Shown here: piece by piece, positions 7,420 through 15,471 of the stretch
Position numbering within the stretch: position 1 is the stretch's first letter
Layout: each line of letters begins with the position of its first letter
Assembly: GCF_030413175.1 (NCBI RefSeq)
Contig: NZ_CP129212.1
Span: 1,240,001 to 1,304,000, forward strand
DNA: 64,000 bases
Direction: 5' to 3'
Origin: Bradyrhizobium roseum
GTDB taxonomy: Bacteria; Pseudomonadota; Alphaproteobacteria; Rhizobiales; Xanthobacteraceae
Notes under the pieces: generated by a model
Database searches by the model: none
Seen by the model: only the letters and a program-made list of their open reading frames with translations
Told to the model about the DNA's origin: nothing
Translations under genes and position numbers: made by a program

Positions 7420-8664
7420 TCAGGCCGTCGCCCGTAGCGCCGGCGTCGCGTGGCGCGCGATCCAGGCCTGGATGCGGTCGGCCGATGCCACGCGGTCCCA
7501 TTGCTGGTCCGGATAGTTGAAGTTCTCGGTGAACTCGTCGGCCAGCGCCTGGTTCTGGCTCATGGTGCCGATCAGCTGGCCCAACGCCTCCGATGGCGGC
7601 TGCAGCATGATGTTGGTCCAGCGCGCGGCCGCCAGCACGCGGTCCTGCCGCCTGAGGTCGACCTTTTCGCAGAACCGCGCATCGAGTACGTCGGCGTTGA
7701 CGATCTCCTCGCCGAGCACGAACGCGGCATAGGACGCGACGTTGGCGCCCTGTCCCATCATCGGATCGACCACCGAATGGACGTCGCCGAGCGCGATGGC
7801 GCATTTGCCGCCGTCGAACTCCACCACCGTCTTGCGCACCGTCGGCACCACGCCGCCCTGCAGAAGGTCGAGCGGCTGCGCCAGGTCGAAGCGCGCGGTG
7901 TCGATGCGGTCATAGGTGGTCGGATGATGCTTTTCGAGTTTCTCCAGCATGGTGGCGAGGAAACGCTTGCGGTCCGCCTCGTAGCTCAGCGTCGCCAACT
8001 CCTCCATGTCGCCGCCCGGCACGTTCTCCATCAGGAGCGCGCTGGCGATGCCGTCGAAGGTGATAGTGGGGATCACGATCATCTCGCCGTGCCCGGGCGA
8101 AACCGACAGCGTCACGTTCATCGGCTCCGGTTCGCGCACGCCGGTATAGAGGCCGACGCAGAGCCGTCGCTGCGGCTGCGAATAGGGCGAGTGCTCCGGC
8201 CGGTAGGCAAACAGCTGGCCGAGCGGGCCCTTGCCGGTGGCGACGACGAGAAGGTCGAAGCGAGCGACCAGCGGCGCGATGTCATTTTCCTCGATGCGCT
8301 GGTATTCGATCTTGCCGCCGCGATCGGCAAAGTCCTTCATCAGCACCGGCAGATAGATCCGGTAGTCGACGGCGCGGCTCGGCTTCGAGAAGTAGCCACG
8401 GAAGCCGATCGGCTGCGGGAAATTGAAGAAGTGATCGTGGTAGTAATAATGGTGCTTCGGGTCGTTCCAGTGATTGACGCCGAGATAGTCTTCGCGCGCG
8501 ATCGTGACATGGTGGTGCGCGACCGTGTTGAGCAGGCGGATGCCGCGGTACTCGTCCGGCGCGCGGTCGGTGATCAGCGTGGCGTCGACGCCGTGCTTTT
8601 GAAGGTAAAGGGCCAGATGCAGCCCGGCGATGCCGGCCCCGACGATTCCGATGCGCCGCTTCAT
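7420..8664 (-). CDS. Styrene monooxygenase-type FAD oxygenase (StyA-like)
   Basis: A 414-residue single-component flavoprotein oxygenase of the two-component (group E) type. RIGIVGAGIAGLHLALYLQ (residues 4-22) is the Rossmann GxGxxG motif that binds the ADP part of FAD. ALGDVHSVVDPMMGQGANVA (about 296-315) is the second FAD motif. Conserved stretches such as ARFDLLVVATGKGPLGQLF match StyA-like enzymes, which epoxidise styrene or indole using FADH2 from a partner reductase. That reductase is encoded immediately downstream. GGGGAGGCGG precedes the ATG. A LysR gene is divergent. The true substrate could be an aromatic alkene, indole or another small aromatic. Confidence 0.87.
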   Translation of the reverse strand: MKRRIGIVGAGIAGLHLALYLQKHGVDATLITDRAPDEYRGIRLLNTVAHHHVTIAREDYLGVNHWNDPKHHYYYHDHFFNFPQPIGFRGYFSKPSRAVDYRIYLPVLMKDFADRGGKIEYQRIEENDIAPLVARFDLLVVATGKGPLGQLFAYRPEHSPYSQPQRRLCVGLYTGVREPEPMNVTLSVSPGHGEMIVIPTITFDGIASALLMENVPGGDMEELATLSYEADRKRFLATMLEKLEKHHPTTYDRIDTARFDLAQPLDLLQGGVVPTVRKTVVEFDGGKCAIALGDVHSVVDPMMGQGANVASYAAFVLGEEIVNADVLDARFCEKVDLRRQDRVLAAARWTNIMLQPPSEALGQLIGTMSQNQALADEFTENFNYPDQQWDRVASADRIQAWIARHATPALRATA

Positions 8665-8752
8665 GTCCGCCTCCCCAAAGGTTTGCTCGGGAGCTGGCCT
8701 CCCGTTGTTGCCTGCACCCTAGCGGCGAACTTGCCCGGGAAAAACGGAATGG

Positions 8753-8768
8753 ATAGGATATGATCTAT
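8753..8768. promoter_or_regulatory. Candidate LysR operator
   Basis: ATAG-N8-CTAT, inside the wider imperfect dyad GGATAG...CTATTCC, lies 20 bases before the lysR ATG and 89 bases before the monooxygenase start. Divergent LysR-type regulators usually bind such dyads in the shared intergenic region. The assignment rests on position and symmetry only. Confidence 0.4.
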
Positions 8769-8787
8769 TCCTGTTAGGAATGATTGT

Positions 8788-9684
8788 ATGGACCGGATCG
8801 ATTGCTTGCGCGCCTTTGTCCGCGCGCTGGAGGGCGGCAGTTTTTCGGTGGCGGCCGACGAACTCGGCATCGGCCAGCCGGCGGTGAGCAAACGGATCGC
8901 GCTGCTCGAACGCGAGTTCGGCACGCAATTGTTCTTCCGCACCACGCGCAAGCTGAAGCCGACGCCCGAGGGCCACCGCATCTACGATCTGGCCCGCCAG
9001 ATTCTTGGAAATTTTGATCTGGCGCGGGCGAACGTCGAGGAAAGCTCGCTGCGTCCGAGCGGTACGCTGCGGGTCAGCCTGCCGTCGTCATTCGGCCGCC
9101 GCTATCTGATGCCCGTCATCGCCGAATATGTCCGCACCTATCAGGGCGTTCGCCTCGACGTCCGCTTCAGCGAGCGGTTCGTCAATCTGGTGGAGGAGGG
9201 GATCGAACTGGCGCTGCGGATCGGGCAGCTCGAATCGAGCACGCTGGTCGCGCGGCGGCTCGGCACGGTGCGGCGCTATCTGGTTGCGACGCCGGCCTAT
9301 CTGAAGGAGCGGCCAACGCCGCGTGCGCCGGAAGACCTCGGCGCGCATCAGTGCATCGTCTATTCGCGGGTGCCCGCCGCCAATGACTGGATCTTCGAAT
9401 CCGAACACGGCCGCCACGTCGCTTCGATCGGCGGTCCACTGCTGGTCGACGATGCCGACGCGATGGAGCAGGCGGTGATGCATCATCTCGGCATCGCCGT
9501 GCTGCCGGAATGGAGCGCGCTGGCCGGCATTCGCAGCGGCCAGTTGCAGAATTTGCTGCCGGATTTTTCGATCGCCGCGCTGCCGCTGCACGCGGTCTAT
9601 CCCGAAACCCACTGGATGTCGCTGCGGGCGCGCAGCTTTCTCGACCTGCTGATCAAGCGCGCCGGGCAATTCTCGACGCCGTGA
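8788..9684 (+). CDS. LysR-type regulator of the StyA/StyB-like operon
   Basis: A 298-residue LysR-family regulator. Residues 4-62 are the winged helix-turn-helix (CLRAFVRALEGGSFSVAAD, then GIGQPAVSKRIALLEREFG). The LysR substrate-binding domain follows from about residue 90, with LEEGIELALRIG-like and HLGIAVLPEW motifs. It is transcribed divergently from the monooxygenase operon, so it probably controls that operon and itself. The inducer is unknown but is likely a substrate or product of the oxygenase. Confidence 0.9.
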   Translation: MDRIDCLRAFVRALEGGSFSVAADELGIGQPAVSKRIALLEREFGTQLFFRTTRKLKPTPEGHRIYDLARQILGNFDLARANVEESSLRPSGTLRVSLPSSFGRRYLMPVIAEYVRTYQGVRLDVRFSERFVNLVEEGIELALRIGQLESSTLVARRLGTVRRYLVATPAYLKERPTPRAPEDLGAHQCIVYSRVPAANDWIFESEHGRHVASIGGPLLVDDADAMEQAVMHHLGIAVLPEWSALAGIRSGQLQNLLPDFSIAALPLHAVYPETHWMSLRARSFLDLLIKRAGQFSTP

Positions 9685-9716
9685 GCCTGCTCTCGTCGTC
9701 CCGGTCAACGCGGTCC

Positions 9717-9752
9717 CGTAGGGTGGGCAAAGCGCAGCTTGCCCACCCTACG
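9717..9752. repeat. Dispersed palindrome, GTAGGGTGGGC family
   Basis: GTAGGGTGGGCAA and TTGCCCACCCTAC form a perfect 13-bp stem with a short loop. The same family appears at 38079-38171 with the shared tail GCTTTGCCCACCCTACG. It lies between convergent genes (lysR and the iron permease), a usual site for such elements. Confidence 0.8.
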
Positions 9753-9771
9753 GCACCGCCACGACATCGCC

Positions 9772-11418
9772 TCACGCCGGCCCGCTCGGAATATCCGAGA
9801 ACCGCGTCAGCCACGCCACCGGGCCGATGCTGGCGGCGACGATCAATAGCGCGGCGAGCGCGCCTTCCTCGAAACTGCCGCGGCTGGCGTATTGGTAGAT
9901 CGAGGTCGCCAGCGTTTCGACGTTGAGCGGCCGCAGCAGCAGCGTCGCCGGCAGTTCTTTGAGGCAATCCACGAACACCACGATGACGGCACCGAGCACG
10001 GCGGGGCGCAACAGCGGCAGATGGATCAATCGCATCGTCGTGGCCTGGCCGGCGCCGACCGCGCGTGCGCTGTCGTCGTAGTCGCGCGGAATTCGCTCGA
10101 ACCCTGCCTTGATGAATCCGGTCGGCACCGCCAGAAAGCGGATCACATAGGCGATGACGACAGCGGCTCCCGAGCCGACCATCACCAGCCCCGGCAGCGA
10201 CCATCCGAGCGAGGCGGCGACCGTGTTCAGCATATTGTCGATGGCAAGCACCGGCGCCAGCAGGCCGAGCGCCAGCACCAGTCCCGGCAGTGCGTAACCC
10301 AATTGCGCGATGTTCATCGCCACGAAGCGCAGCCTGGTCGGCCGCCAGCGCCACGCCAGGATGGTCGCAAATCCCAGCAGCAGTGCGGCTGATGTGGCGA
10401 GGCTCGCGAACGCGATCGAGTTGAAGGCGTCGCGCCACAACGCCATGTCGAAATTCGCAAACAGCCCGCGCTTGAAGCTCTGATGCGCGAGATACAGAAG
10501 CGGCACGAGGAATCCGAGGCAGACCGGCAGCAGGCAGACAATGACGGCGCCAACGCCCTTGATGCCTGACAGCGTCGTCCGCTGGGTCAGCCGCGGGCTT
10601 TCGGCGGAAAACTCCGTCGTGACGTTGCGCCGCCCGTAGCGTTCGACCGCGATCAGGACGGCCACGATCGCCAGCATGAAGCAGGACAGTTGCGCCGCGC
10701 CGGCGAGGCTGCCGCGGTTCAGCCAGGTGGTGAACACCGAGACCGTCAGCGTGCGGACGCCGAGATATTCGCTGGCGCCTATATCGTTCAGCGTTTCCAG
10801 CGACACCAGCGCGGTGCCGACCGCCAGCGCGGGCCGCGCCATGGGCAGCGAGATGCGCCAGAAGATGGTCCAGCGTCCGGCGCCGAGCGTCTTCGCGGCC
10901 TCGGCGAACTCCGCGCTCTGAAACTGGAACATGGTGCGCGCCGACAGGTAGACGTAAGGATACAGCACCAGCGCGATGATGATGACGGCGCCGGGCAGCG
11001 AGCGCAGCGTGGGCAGCAGGCGCACCGCGTCCTGCATCGGCATCCAGGCGGTGAGCGTCTGATGGACCAGGCCGAGCGGCTCGAACAGATCGACATAGAC
11101 GTAGGCCGCCAGATAGGTCGGGATCGCGAGCGGCAGCGGCAGCAGCCACAGCAGTAGCCGCCGGCCAGGGAATTCATGCAGCGACACGATCCATGCCGCG
11201 CCGGTGCCGATCGCCAGCGACAATGCGCCGACGCCGACCAGCAGCAGCGCGGTGTCGAGCAGGCTGCGCGGCAGCACATAGTGGATCAGGGTTTGCCAGA
11301 CGTCCGGCGCCGGCTGCATCGCCAGCGTGATGATGGAGATGACGGGTGCTGCGACCACGATGGCGGTCGCGACCGCGATCGCTGCGGCGATCCGTCCCGA
11401 GGGCGTGGTCCGGGTCAC
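9772..11418 (-). CDS. Ferric iron ABC transporter permease (FbpB type)
   Basis: A 548-residue inner-membrane permease built from two fused ABC permease domains with about twelve membrane segments. The EAA loops that contact the ATPase are visible in each half: EAAKTLGAGRWTIFWRISLP (about residues 178-197) and DSARAVGAGQATTMRLIHLP (about 446-465). This fused architecture is typical of FbpB/SfuB ferric iron importers. It lies downstream of a matching binding-protein gene on the same strand, 103 bases away. No ATPase (FbpC) gene is in this neighbourhood, so the motor must be encoded elsewhere. Confidence 0.88.
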   Translation of the reverse strand: MTRTTPSGRIAAAIAVATAIVVAAPVISIITLAMQPAPDVWQTLIHYVLPRSLLDTALLLVGVGALSLAIGTGAAWIVSLHEFPGRRLLLWLLPLPLAIPTYLAAYVYVDLFEPLGLVHQTLTAWMPMQDAVRLLPTLRSLPGAVIIIALVLYPYVYLSARTMFQFQSAEFAEAAKTLGAGRWTIFWRISLPMARPALAVGTALVSLETLNDIGASEYLGVRTLTVSVFTTWLNRGSLAGAAQLSCFMLAIVAVLIAVERYGRRNVTTEFSAESPRLTQRTTLSGIKGVGAVIVCLLPVCLGFLVPLLYLAHQSFKRGLFANFDMALWRDAFNSIAFASLATSAALLLGFATILAWRWRPTRLRFVAMNIAQLGYALPGLVLALGLLAPVLAIDNMLNTVAASLGWSLPGLVMVGSGAAVVIAYVIRFLAVPTGFIKAGFERIPRDYDDSARAVGAGQATTMRLIHLPLLRPAVLGAVIVVFVDCLKELPATLLLRPLNVETLATSIYQYASRGSFEEGALAALLIVAASIGPVAWLTRFSDIPSGPA

Positions 11419-11458
11419 GCCCGCTCACATCGGCAAGGTGTCGGAAGCCCATGCAGCA

Positions 11459-11491
11459 ATATGCCCTCTTCCGGGGAGGAAGAGGGCATAT
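11459..11491 (-). other. Intercistronic stem-loop, binding protein/permease
   Basis: ATATGCCCTCTTCC and GGAAGAGGGCATAT form a perfect 14-bp stem with a five-base loop in the gap between the iron-binding protein gene and the permease gene. No T-run follows. In binding-protein operons such hairpins often stabilise the upstream mRNA so that the binding protein is made in excess; that role is inferred here. Confidence 0.65.
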
Positions 11492-11521
11492 CGGCGCAAA
11501 TGCTTCTGCGACGTGGTGCGA

Positions 11522-12547
11522 TCAATTATCGAACCCGACCTTGTCGACCAGCGTCGACGCGGCCTTTCGGTTGGCGACGATCTTGGCGATCGGCGTCGGA
11601 TCGGTGACGAGCTTGCCATAGCCCGCAATGGTCGGGTTGACGCCGGTGCCCGCGCGGATCGGGTATTCGTAGTTGGCGTCGGCGTAGATGTGCTGCGCCT
11701 TGTCGCCGGCGAGCCACTCGATCAGCTTGAGGCCGTTGTCCTTGTTCGGTGCGTGCTTGGCCAGGATGACGCCGGAGAGATTGACGTGGGTGCCGCCACC
11801 CTCGAAGGTCGGCAGGATCACCCGGGTCGCTTCCGCCCACGGCTTCTTCTCGGGATCGTTGTTCATCATCAGCGCCCAGTAATAGGTGTTGCCGATGCCG
11901 ATGTCGCACTTGCCGGCCGCCACGTCGCGCGCGGCCTCGCGGTCGCCGCCCGAGGGCTTCTGCGCCAGGTTGGCTTTCACGCCCTTCAGCCATTCCTCGG
12001 CCTTGGCCTCGCCGTATCTCGCCACATAGGCCGCAAACAGGCCGTTGTTGTAGATGTGCTGGCCGGAGCGGATGCAGATCTTACCCTTCCATTTCGGATC
12101 GGCCAGCTCTTCATAGGTGATCTTGTCCTGCTTGACGCGGTCTTTCGAGGCGTAGATCACCCGCGCGCGCATCGAGATGCCGGCCCACTGGCCATCGGGA
12201 TCGCGGAACTGCGCCGGCACGGTCTCGTCGATCACGACCGACTTGATCGGCTGGGTGACGCCGGCCTGCACGGCGTCGTCGAGGCGGCCGAGATCGACCG
12301 TCAGCAGCACGTCGGCCGGGCTGTTGGCGCCCTCCGCCTTGATGCGCTGCTCGAGGCCGGAGCTCGCCGAGACGACGTTGACCTTGATGCCGGTGTCCTT
12401 GGTGAAGGCATCGAACAGCGGCTGGACCAGCTTGGTTTCGCGATAGGTATAGACGTTGACCTCGCCGCTGGCGGACGCCGGCGAGGCTCCGAATGCGGCA
12501 AGGCAAAGCAACGCGGCGGTGGCGGCGGTGGCGCGAAAGTTGGTCAT
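11522..12547 (-). CDS. Ferric iron ABC transporter substrate-binding protein (FbpA/FutA type)
   Basis: A 341-residue periplasmic binding protein. Residues 1-27 form a signal peptide ending ASPASA. The mature protein begins EVNVYTYRETKLVQPLFDAF, which matches iron-binding proteins of the FbpA/FutA class. Tyrosines in GNTYYWALM and in ADANYEYPI are likely Fe(III) ligands by comparison with the family. It is first in an operon with the permease. Two sequences resembling Irr iron-control elements lie 92-132 bases upstream of the start, consistent with iron regulation. Confidence 0.88.
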   Translation of the reverse strand: MTNFRATAATAALLCLAAFGASPASASGEVNVYTYRETKLVQPLFDAFTKDTGIKVNVVSASSGLEQRIKAEGANSPADVLLTVDLGRLDDAVQAGVTQPIKSVVIDETVPAQFRDPDGQWAGISMRARVIYASKDRVKQDKITYEELADPKWKGKICIRSGQHIYNNGLFAAYVARYGEAKAEEWLKGVKANLAQKPSGGDREAARDVAAGKCDIGIGNTYYWALMMNNDPEKKPWAEATRVILPTFEGGGTHVNLSGVILAKHAPNKDNGLKLIEWLAGDKAQHIYADANYEYPIRAGTGVNPTIAGYGKLVTDPTPIAKIVANRKAASTLVDKVGFDN

Positions 12548-12638
12548 GATGGCTGCCCGGCAAAGCTGGTGAAGATGCTCGTCTCAGTAGCGCAGCGATG
12601 GCCATGCCGTCAGCGGCTGGATGTCGCGAAAGGCTCGA

Positions 12639-12679
12639 TTTAGAAGGATTCCAGCGCATTGATTTAGAGTGATTCCAAA
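12639..12679. promoter_or_regulatory. Two Irr/ICE-like boxes
   Basis: TTTAGAAGGATTCCA (from 12639) and TTTAGAGTGATTCCAAA (12663-12679) are two copies spaced 24 bases apart. Compared with the Bradyrhizobium iron control element TTTAGAA-N3-TTCTAAA they match 11 and 12 of 14 defined positions. They lie between the iron-binding-protein gene (minus strand) and the cyclic-nucleotide-binding gene (plus strand). Irr control of iron uptake is established in this group; its action here is inferred. Confidence 0.55.
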
Positions 12680-12798
12680 CTATGGGATATACCGTCGTCA
12701 AGGCCGCGTGCGCGCGCCCGGCTGTGGCATCGTTCATGCTTGGAATTCAGCGTGCACGGCGCTTGAAGGCGATACAATTCGGCCACGGAGCAAAATCG

Positions 12799-13284
12799 AT
12801 GCGGGCTGTTCTGGACTACTGCACCGGCGGATTTCAGCGGCAGGTGCCGGCCGGCACGTTCGTGCTCCATGAAGGCAGCAAGACCGGACATCTGTTCGTG
12901 CTGCTCGAAGGACGGCTGGAGGTCATCAAGGGCAACAGCGTCGTTGCCGTGCTGACCGAGCCGGGCGCGCTGCTCGGTGAAATGTCGGTGCTGCTGGACC
13001 AGCCGCATACCGCCACCGTGCGCGCCGCCGCCGATTCGATCGTCTACGAGTTCGACGACGCTGCGGCGTTCCTGCGCGACCAGCCGCAGGTTTCGCTGTT
13101 GATCGCGCGGCTGCTGGCGCAGCGCCTCAACGTCGCCAACACCTATCTGGCCGACTTGATGCGTCAGTATGCCGGCCAGGGCAATCATCTCTCGATGGTC
13201 GGCGAACTCCTGCAGAGCATGATCAACCTGCCGCCGTCGCAGGTCTCGCCAGGCACGGACCGGCAATCCGACCCGCGCCTATGA
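12799..13284 (+). CDS. Cyclic nucleotide-binding domain protein without HTH
   Basis: A 161-residue protein consisting of a cyclic-nucleotide-binding (Crp-like) beta-barrel. FVLHEGSKTGHLFVLLEGRL (about residues 22-41), GALLGEMSVLLDQPHTATV (about 57-75) and a C-helix (LLIARLLAQRLNVANTYLADL) are present. There is no DNA-binding domain after the C-helix, so it is a sensor or adaptor rather than a transcription factor. In GEMSVLLDQPHTATV the Arg of the canonical phosphate-binding cassette (GE....RTA) is replaced by His, so cAMP binding is doubtful. The ATG at 12799 has ACGGAGC 7 bases upstream. Confidence 0.8.
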   Translation: MRAVLDYCTGGFQRQVPAGTFVLHEGSKTGHLFVLLEGRLEVIKGNSVVAVLTEPGALLGEMSVLLDQPHTATVRAAADSIVYEFDDAAAFLRDQPQVSLLIARLLAQRLNVANTYLADLMRQYAGQGNHLSMVGELLQSMINLPPSQVSPGTDRQSDPRL

Positions 13285-13394
13285 TTTCATTCCTCCTCCC
13301 GGAGGAAGGGAAATGTGGGCGGCCGTCGGATGCGAGCGCGGCGCCTTACTGGAACAATGTCGTGACAGCCAACTTGGCATCCGGGAGGTTGCCA

Positions 13395-13631
13395 ATGCCC
13401 CGCTACTTTTTCGATGTGAAGGACGGCCACCGGCTTTTTGATGCATCGGGCTTTGTCTGCGAGGACGACACCGATGCCATGATCAGGGCTTCGGTGCTTG
13501 CCATCGGGGTCTCACTCGATAGTCCCGAAGACGATCCCGAGCGTCGCGTCGCCATCATCAACGATGCAGGCCGTGAGATTGGCAACGTGCCGGTATATTC
13601 CAGGCCTTCCTATCGAAATCCGGCCAAATAG
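13395..13631 (+). CDS. DUF6894-type small protein
   Basis: A 78-residue protein beginning MPRYFFDVKDGHRLFDASGF, the recurrent N terminus of a widespread rhizobial family (DUF6894) whose function is unknown. DDTDAMIRASVLAIGVSL and VAIINDAGREIGNVPV complete the usual pattern. GGGAGG lies 7 bases before the ATG. Members occur in many copies per genome and are often linked to stress conditions. It stands alone. Confidence 0.8.
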   Translation: MPRYFFDVKDGHRLFDASGFVCEDDTDAMIRASVLAIGVSLDSPEDDPERRVAIINDAGREIGNVPVYSRPSYRNPAK

Positions 13632-14122
13632 GGTGGCGCCGCTACGTTGGCGCCCGCAATTGTCCGCGCAGCCATGTGTTCGCTCTGAGAGACTTCATCG
13701 GGTTCATCAGTAGATTGACCTCAATCTGATCAATCTGGTTTGACGCCGTGCGTTCGAACGGCCGAAGGTCGAAGCCGACAGGGCCGGGGGCAACCCGCGC
13801 CAACGGGGTTCTCGTTGGGCCCACGGGGCAAAGCTGTTCCAGGATAGGCATGATGCTGTCGCCCTTGGTTCAGGTGGGAGCGTGACTGAACTCTCAGTCA
13901 CCGGCAGAGCCGGTAATGGGCTCAGCATGGAACCTCAGCGGTCACACGGCTGGTCAATATTGCTCATTTTCGAAAGTTAATGACGCTGCAAGGGGCGCTC
14001 CATTGCCCAACGACCTTGCCGTGCGAAGGCCCGATTCCAAGGTCGCGCCTCTGGCACATGGAACCCGAGTTGCTCCTGTTCTGTTAGATGGGCTGCGCGT
14101 CCCCAAACCAGTCGAGCCGCCC
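13632..14122. other. Intergenic stretch with two small hairpins
   Basis: No convincing gene seen. GTGACTGA and TCAGTCAC (13882-13901) form an 8-bp stem, directly followed by CCGGC-AGA-GCCGG (13901-13913). A weak match to an EcfG-type promoter (GGAAC at 14060, then TGTT at 14082 after 17 bases) lies before the gene at 14123. A 69-residue minus-strand frame at 13642-13851 has no ribosome site. Confidence 0.4.
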
Positions 14123-14362
14123 ATGCCCAGGATCCGCATTTCAATGCCGGAATTGCAGCGTCGAGCGTTGGCGGAAGTCAGACTGCAGCCGGGCTGTCAT
14201 AACGTTCAGGAGATCGCGATCAATCGCGTTGCAAGGCAGGCCGAAAACAACTGGTCGCTCTGCGTGCTCGCCGCCGGCGCGGCGGATGCCAACACCGCCG
14301 CGCGCGCGGCGGTTCACGTCCAGACTGTCTTGCGCCGGGATTATGAGCTGCTGACGGATTGA
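14123..14362 (+). CDS. Hypothetical small protein
   Basis: A 79-residue protein of unknown function (starts MPRIRISMPELQRRALAEVR). It has a plausible mixed composition with NNWSLCVLAAGAAD in the middle and a C-terminal helix. A longer in-frame version starts at 13916, but its extra part is low-complexity. No strong ribosome site precedes the ATG at 14123. Its end overlaps the end of the convergent phosphoesterase gene by 22 bases. Reality is probable but not certain. Confidence 0.45.
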   Translation: MPRIRISMPELQRRALAEVRLQPGCHNVQEIAINRVARQAENNWSLCVLAAGAADANTAARAAVHVQTVLRRDYELLTD

Positions 14363-15180
14363 CCGACAAGTCCCGCACGCGAATGCGGTTCGGCAATCCG
14401 GCCGAGGGATATCAGCCACGGCGGCACCTTCTCGATTTCCGCCGCTGGCCGCTGCAGCGGCGCACGCAGGTCGATGCGCTGCGCTTCGCCGGCCGCCAGC
14501 CAGAACGCCGCGCCCTCGTCGAGATCGAGCACGATACAGACCGGCGGTCGGCCGTGCTGCAGGCCGGTGTTGAACACCCAGGTGTCGCCGAGCCGGTCGA
14601 ACCACGAGCCGTCGGGAATGAACGGCGATTGATGCACGTGGCCGGAGATCACCATCGACGGCTGGTATTGCGTGATCCACTGCACCAGTTCGACATCGCC
14701 AAAGAACCGCTTGCCGCCCCAGCTGGTCGGCGAATTCGCCGGCGGCGCGTGGTGCACCCAGATCCAGCGCTGCGCCCGCCGGGCTGCGGCGTCGCGCAAC
14801 TGGGCTTCGAGGCGGCTCTTGACCAGCGGCCCGTCCCACCACGGACACACCGTGAAGTGCGTGTCGCCGATGGCGAGATCGTCGCCGTCGCAGGCGATGC
14901 CGAGCTCTCTGACATCACCGACCCAGCGCGCGATCTTCTCGCCTTCCGCGCTGCGGTCGTCGAGGTCGTGATTGCCCGAGCAGAAAATGACCTTTGTCAT
15001 GCCCGACAGCAGCGAAAGGTATTTCTTCACCACCAGAATCTGCGCGCGATAATCGACGAACGATCCGATGTCGAGCGCGTCGCCCGCAAAAATGACGACG
15101 TCGAATTCAGGCGCCGCCGCGAGCAGCCAGTCGAACTGCGGCAATGAATAATGCAAATCGGCAACGACGAGGCAGCGCAT
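14341..15180 (-). CDS. Metallophosphoesterase
   Basis: A 279-residue calcineurin-like phosphoesterase. All metal-binding motifs are visible in order: ADLH (about residues 7-10), FAGDALDIG (31-39), GNHDLDD (69-75), WVHHAPP (about 142-148) and SGHVHQS (about 179-185). These coordinate the two-metal centre. The physiological substrate is unknown; family members hydrolyse cyclic nucleotides, phosphoproteins or phospholipid head groups. The gene is convergent with the small gene at 14123. The last 40 residues are not conserved in the core fold. Confidence 0.88.
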   Translation of the reverse strand: MRCLVVADLHYSLPQFDWLLAAAPEFDVVIFAGDALDIGSFVDYRAQILVVKKYLSLLSGMTKVIFCSGNHDLDDRSAEGEKIARWVGDVRELGIACDGDDLAIGDTHFTVCPWWDGPLVKSRLEAQLRDAAARRAQRWIWVHHAPPANSPTSWGGKRFFGDVELVQWITQYQPSMVISGHVHQSPFIPDGSWFDRLGDTWVFNTGLQHGRPPVCIVLDLDEGAAFWLAAGEAQRIDLRAPLQRPAAEIEKVPPWLISLGRIAEPHSRAGLVGQSVSSS

Positions 15181-15397
15181 AATGCTTCAAGTCCAAAAAT
15201 GCCCGTGAAACCGGCGATCCGCAGGCGGATGCATTCAGGCAGGTTGGAAGGAGCAAAAATTGTGCCGATCATGACCTCAACCAGGATATATCGGTTGCCG
15301 GTACCCAGGCGGACGGAGCCGCGACAGCCGATCGAATACCGCATCGCAGCGAAACGACGTCGAACGGCATCAGTTGACGTTCGCCGGCTCGCCTTGG

Positions 15398-15411
15398 TTG
15401 ATGCGGATCAA
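15398..15411 (+). promoter_or_regulatory. FNR/FixK-type box before the SbmA/BacA-like gene
   Basis: TTGAT-GCGG-ATCAA is an exact match to the FNR/FixK operator TTGAT-N4-ATCAA. Its centre is 67.5 bases before the ATG at 15472. A class II promoter would start near 15446, and CTAAAA at 15432-15437 lies where a -10 would be expected. Low-oxygen activation by FixK2 or an FnrN-like protein is inferred. Confidence 0.65.
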
Positions 15412-15471
15412 TCAGGTCTCCTCAACCGGCGCTAAAAGTTCGAAACCAGTGGTTTTGAGACCAACCGGGTA

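Noticed and set aside
13350..13380. GGAAC upstream of the DUF6894 gene as an EcfG promoter
   Set aside because: No CGTT-like -10 at 16-17 bases; the best candidate reads ACTT.
13642..13851. A 69-codon minus-strand frame in the 13.6-14.1 kb gap
   Set aside because: No ribosome site, no start context and no recognisable pattern.
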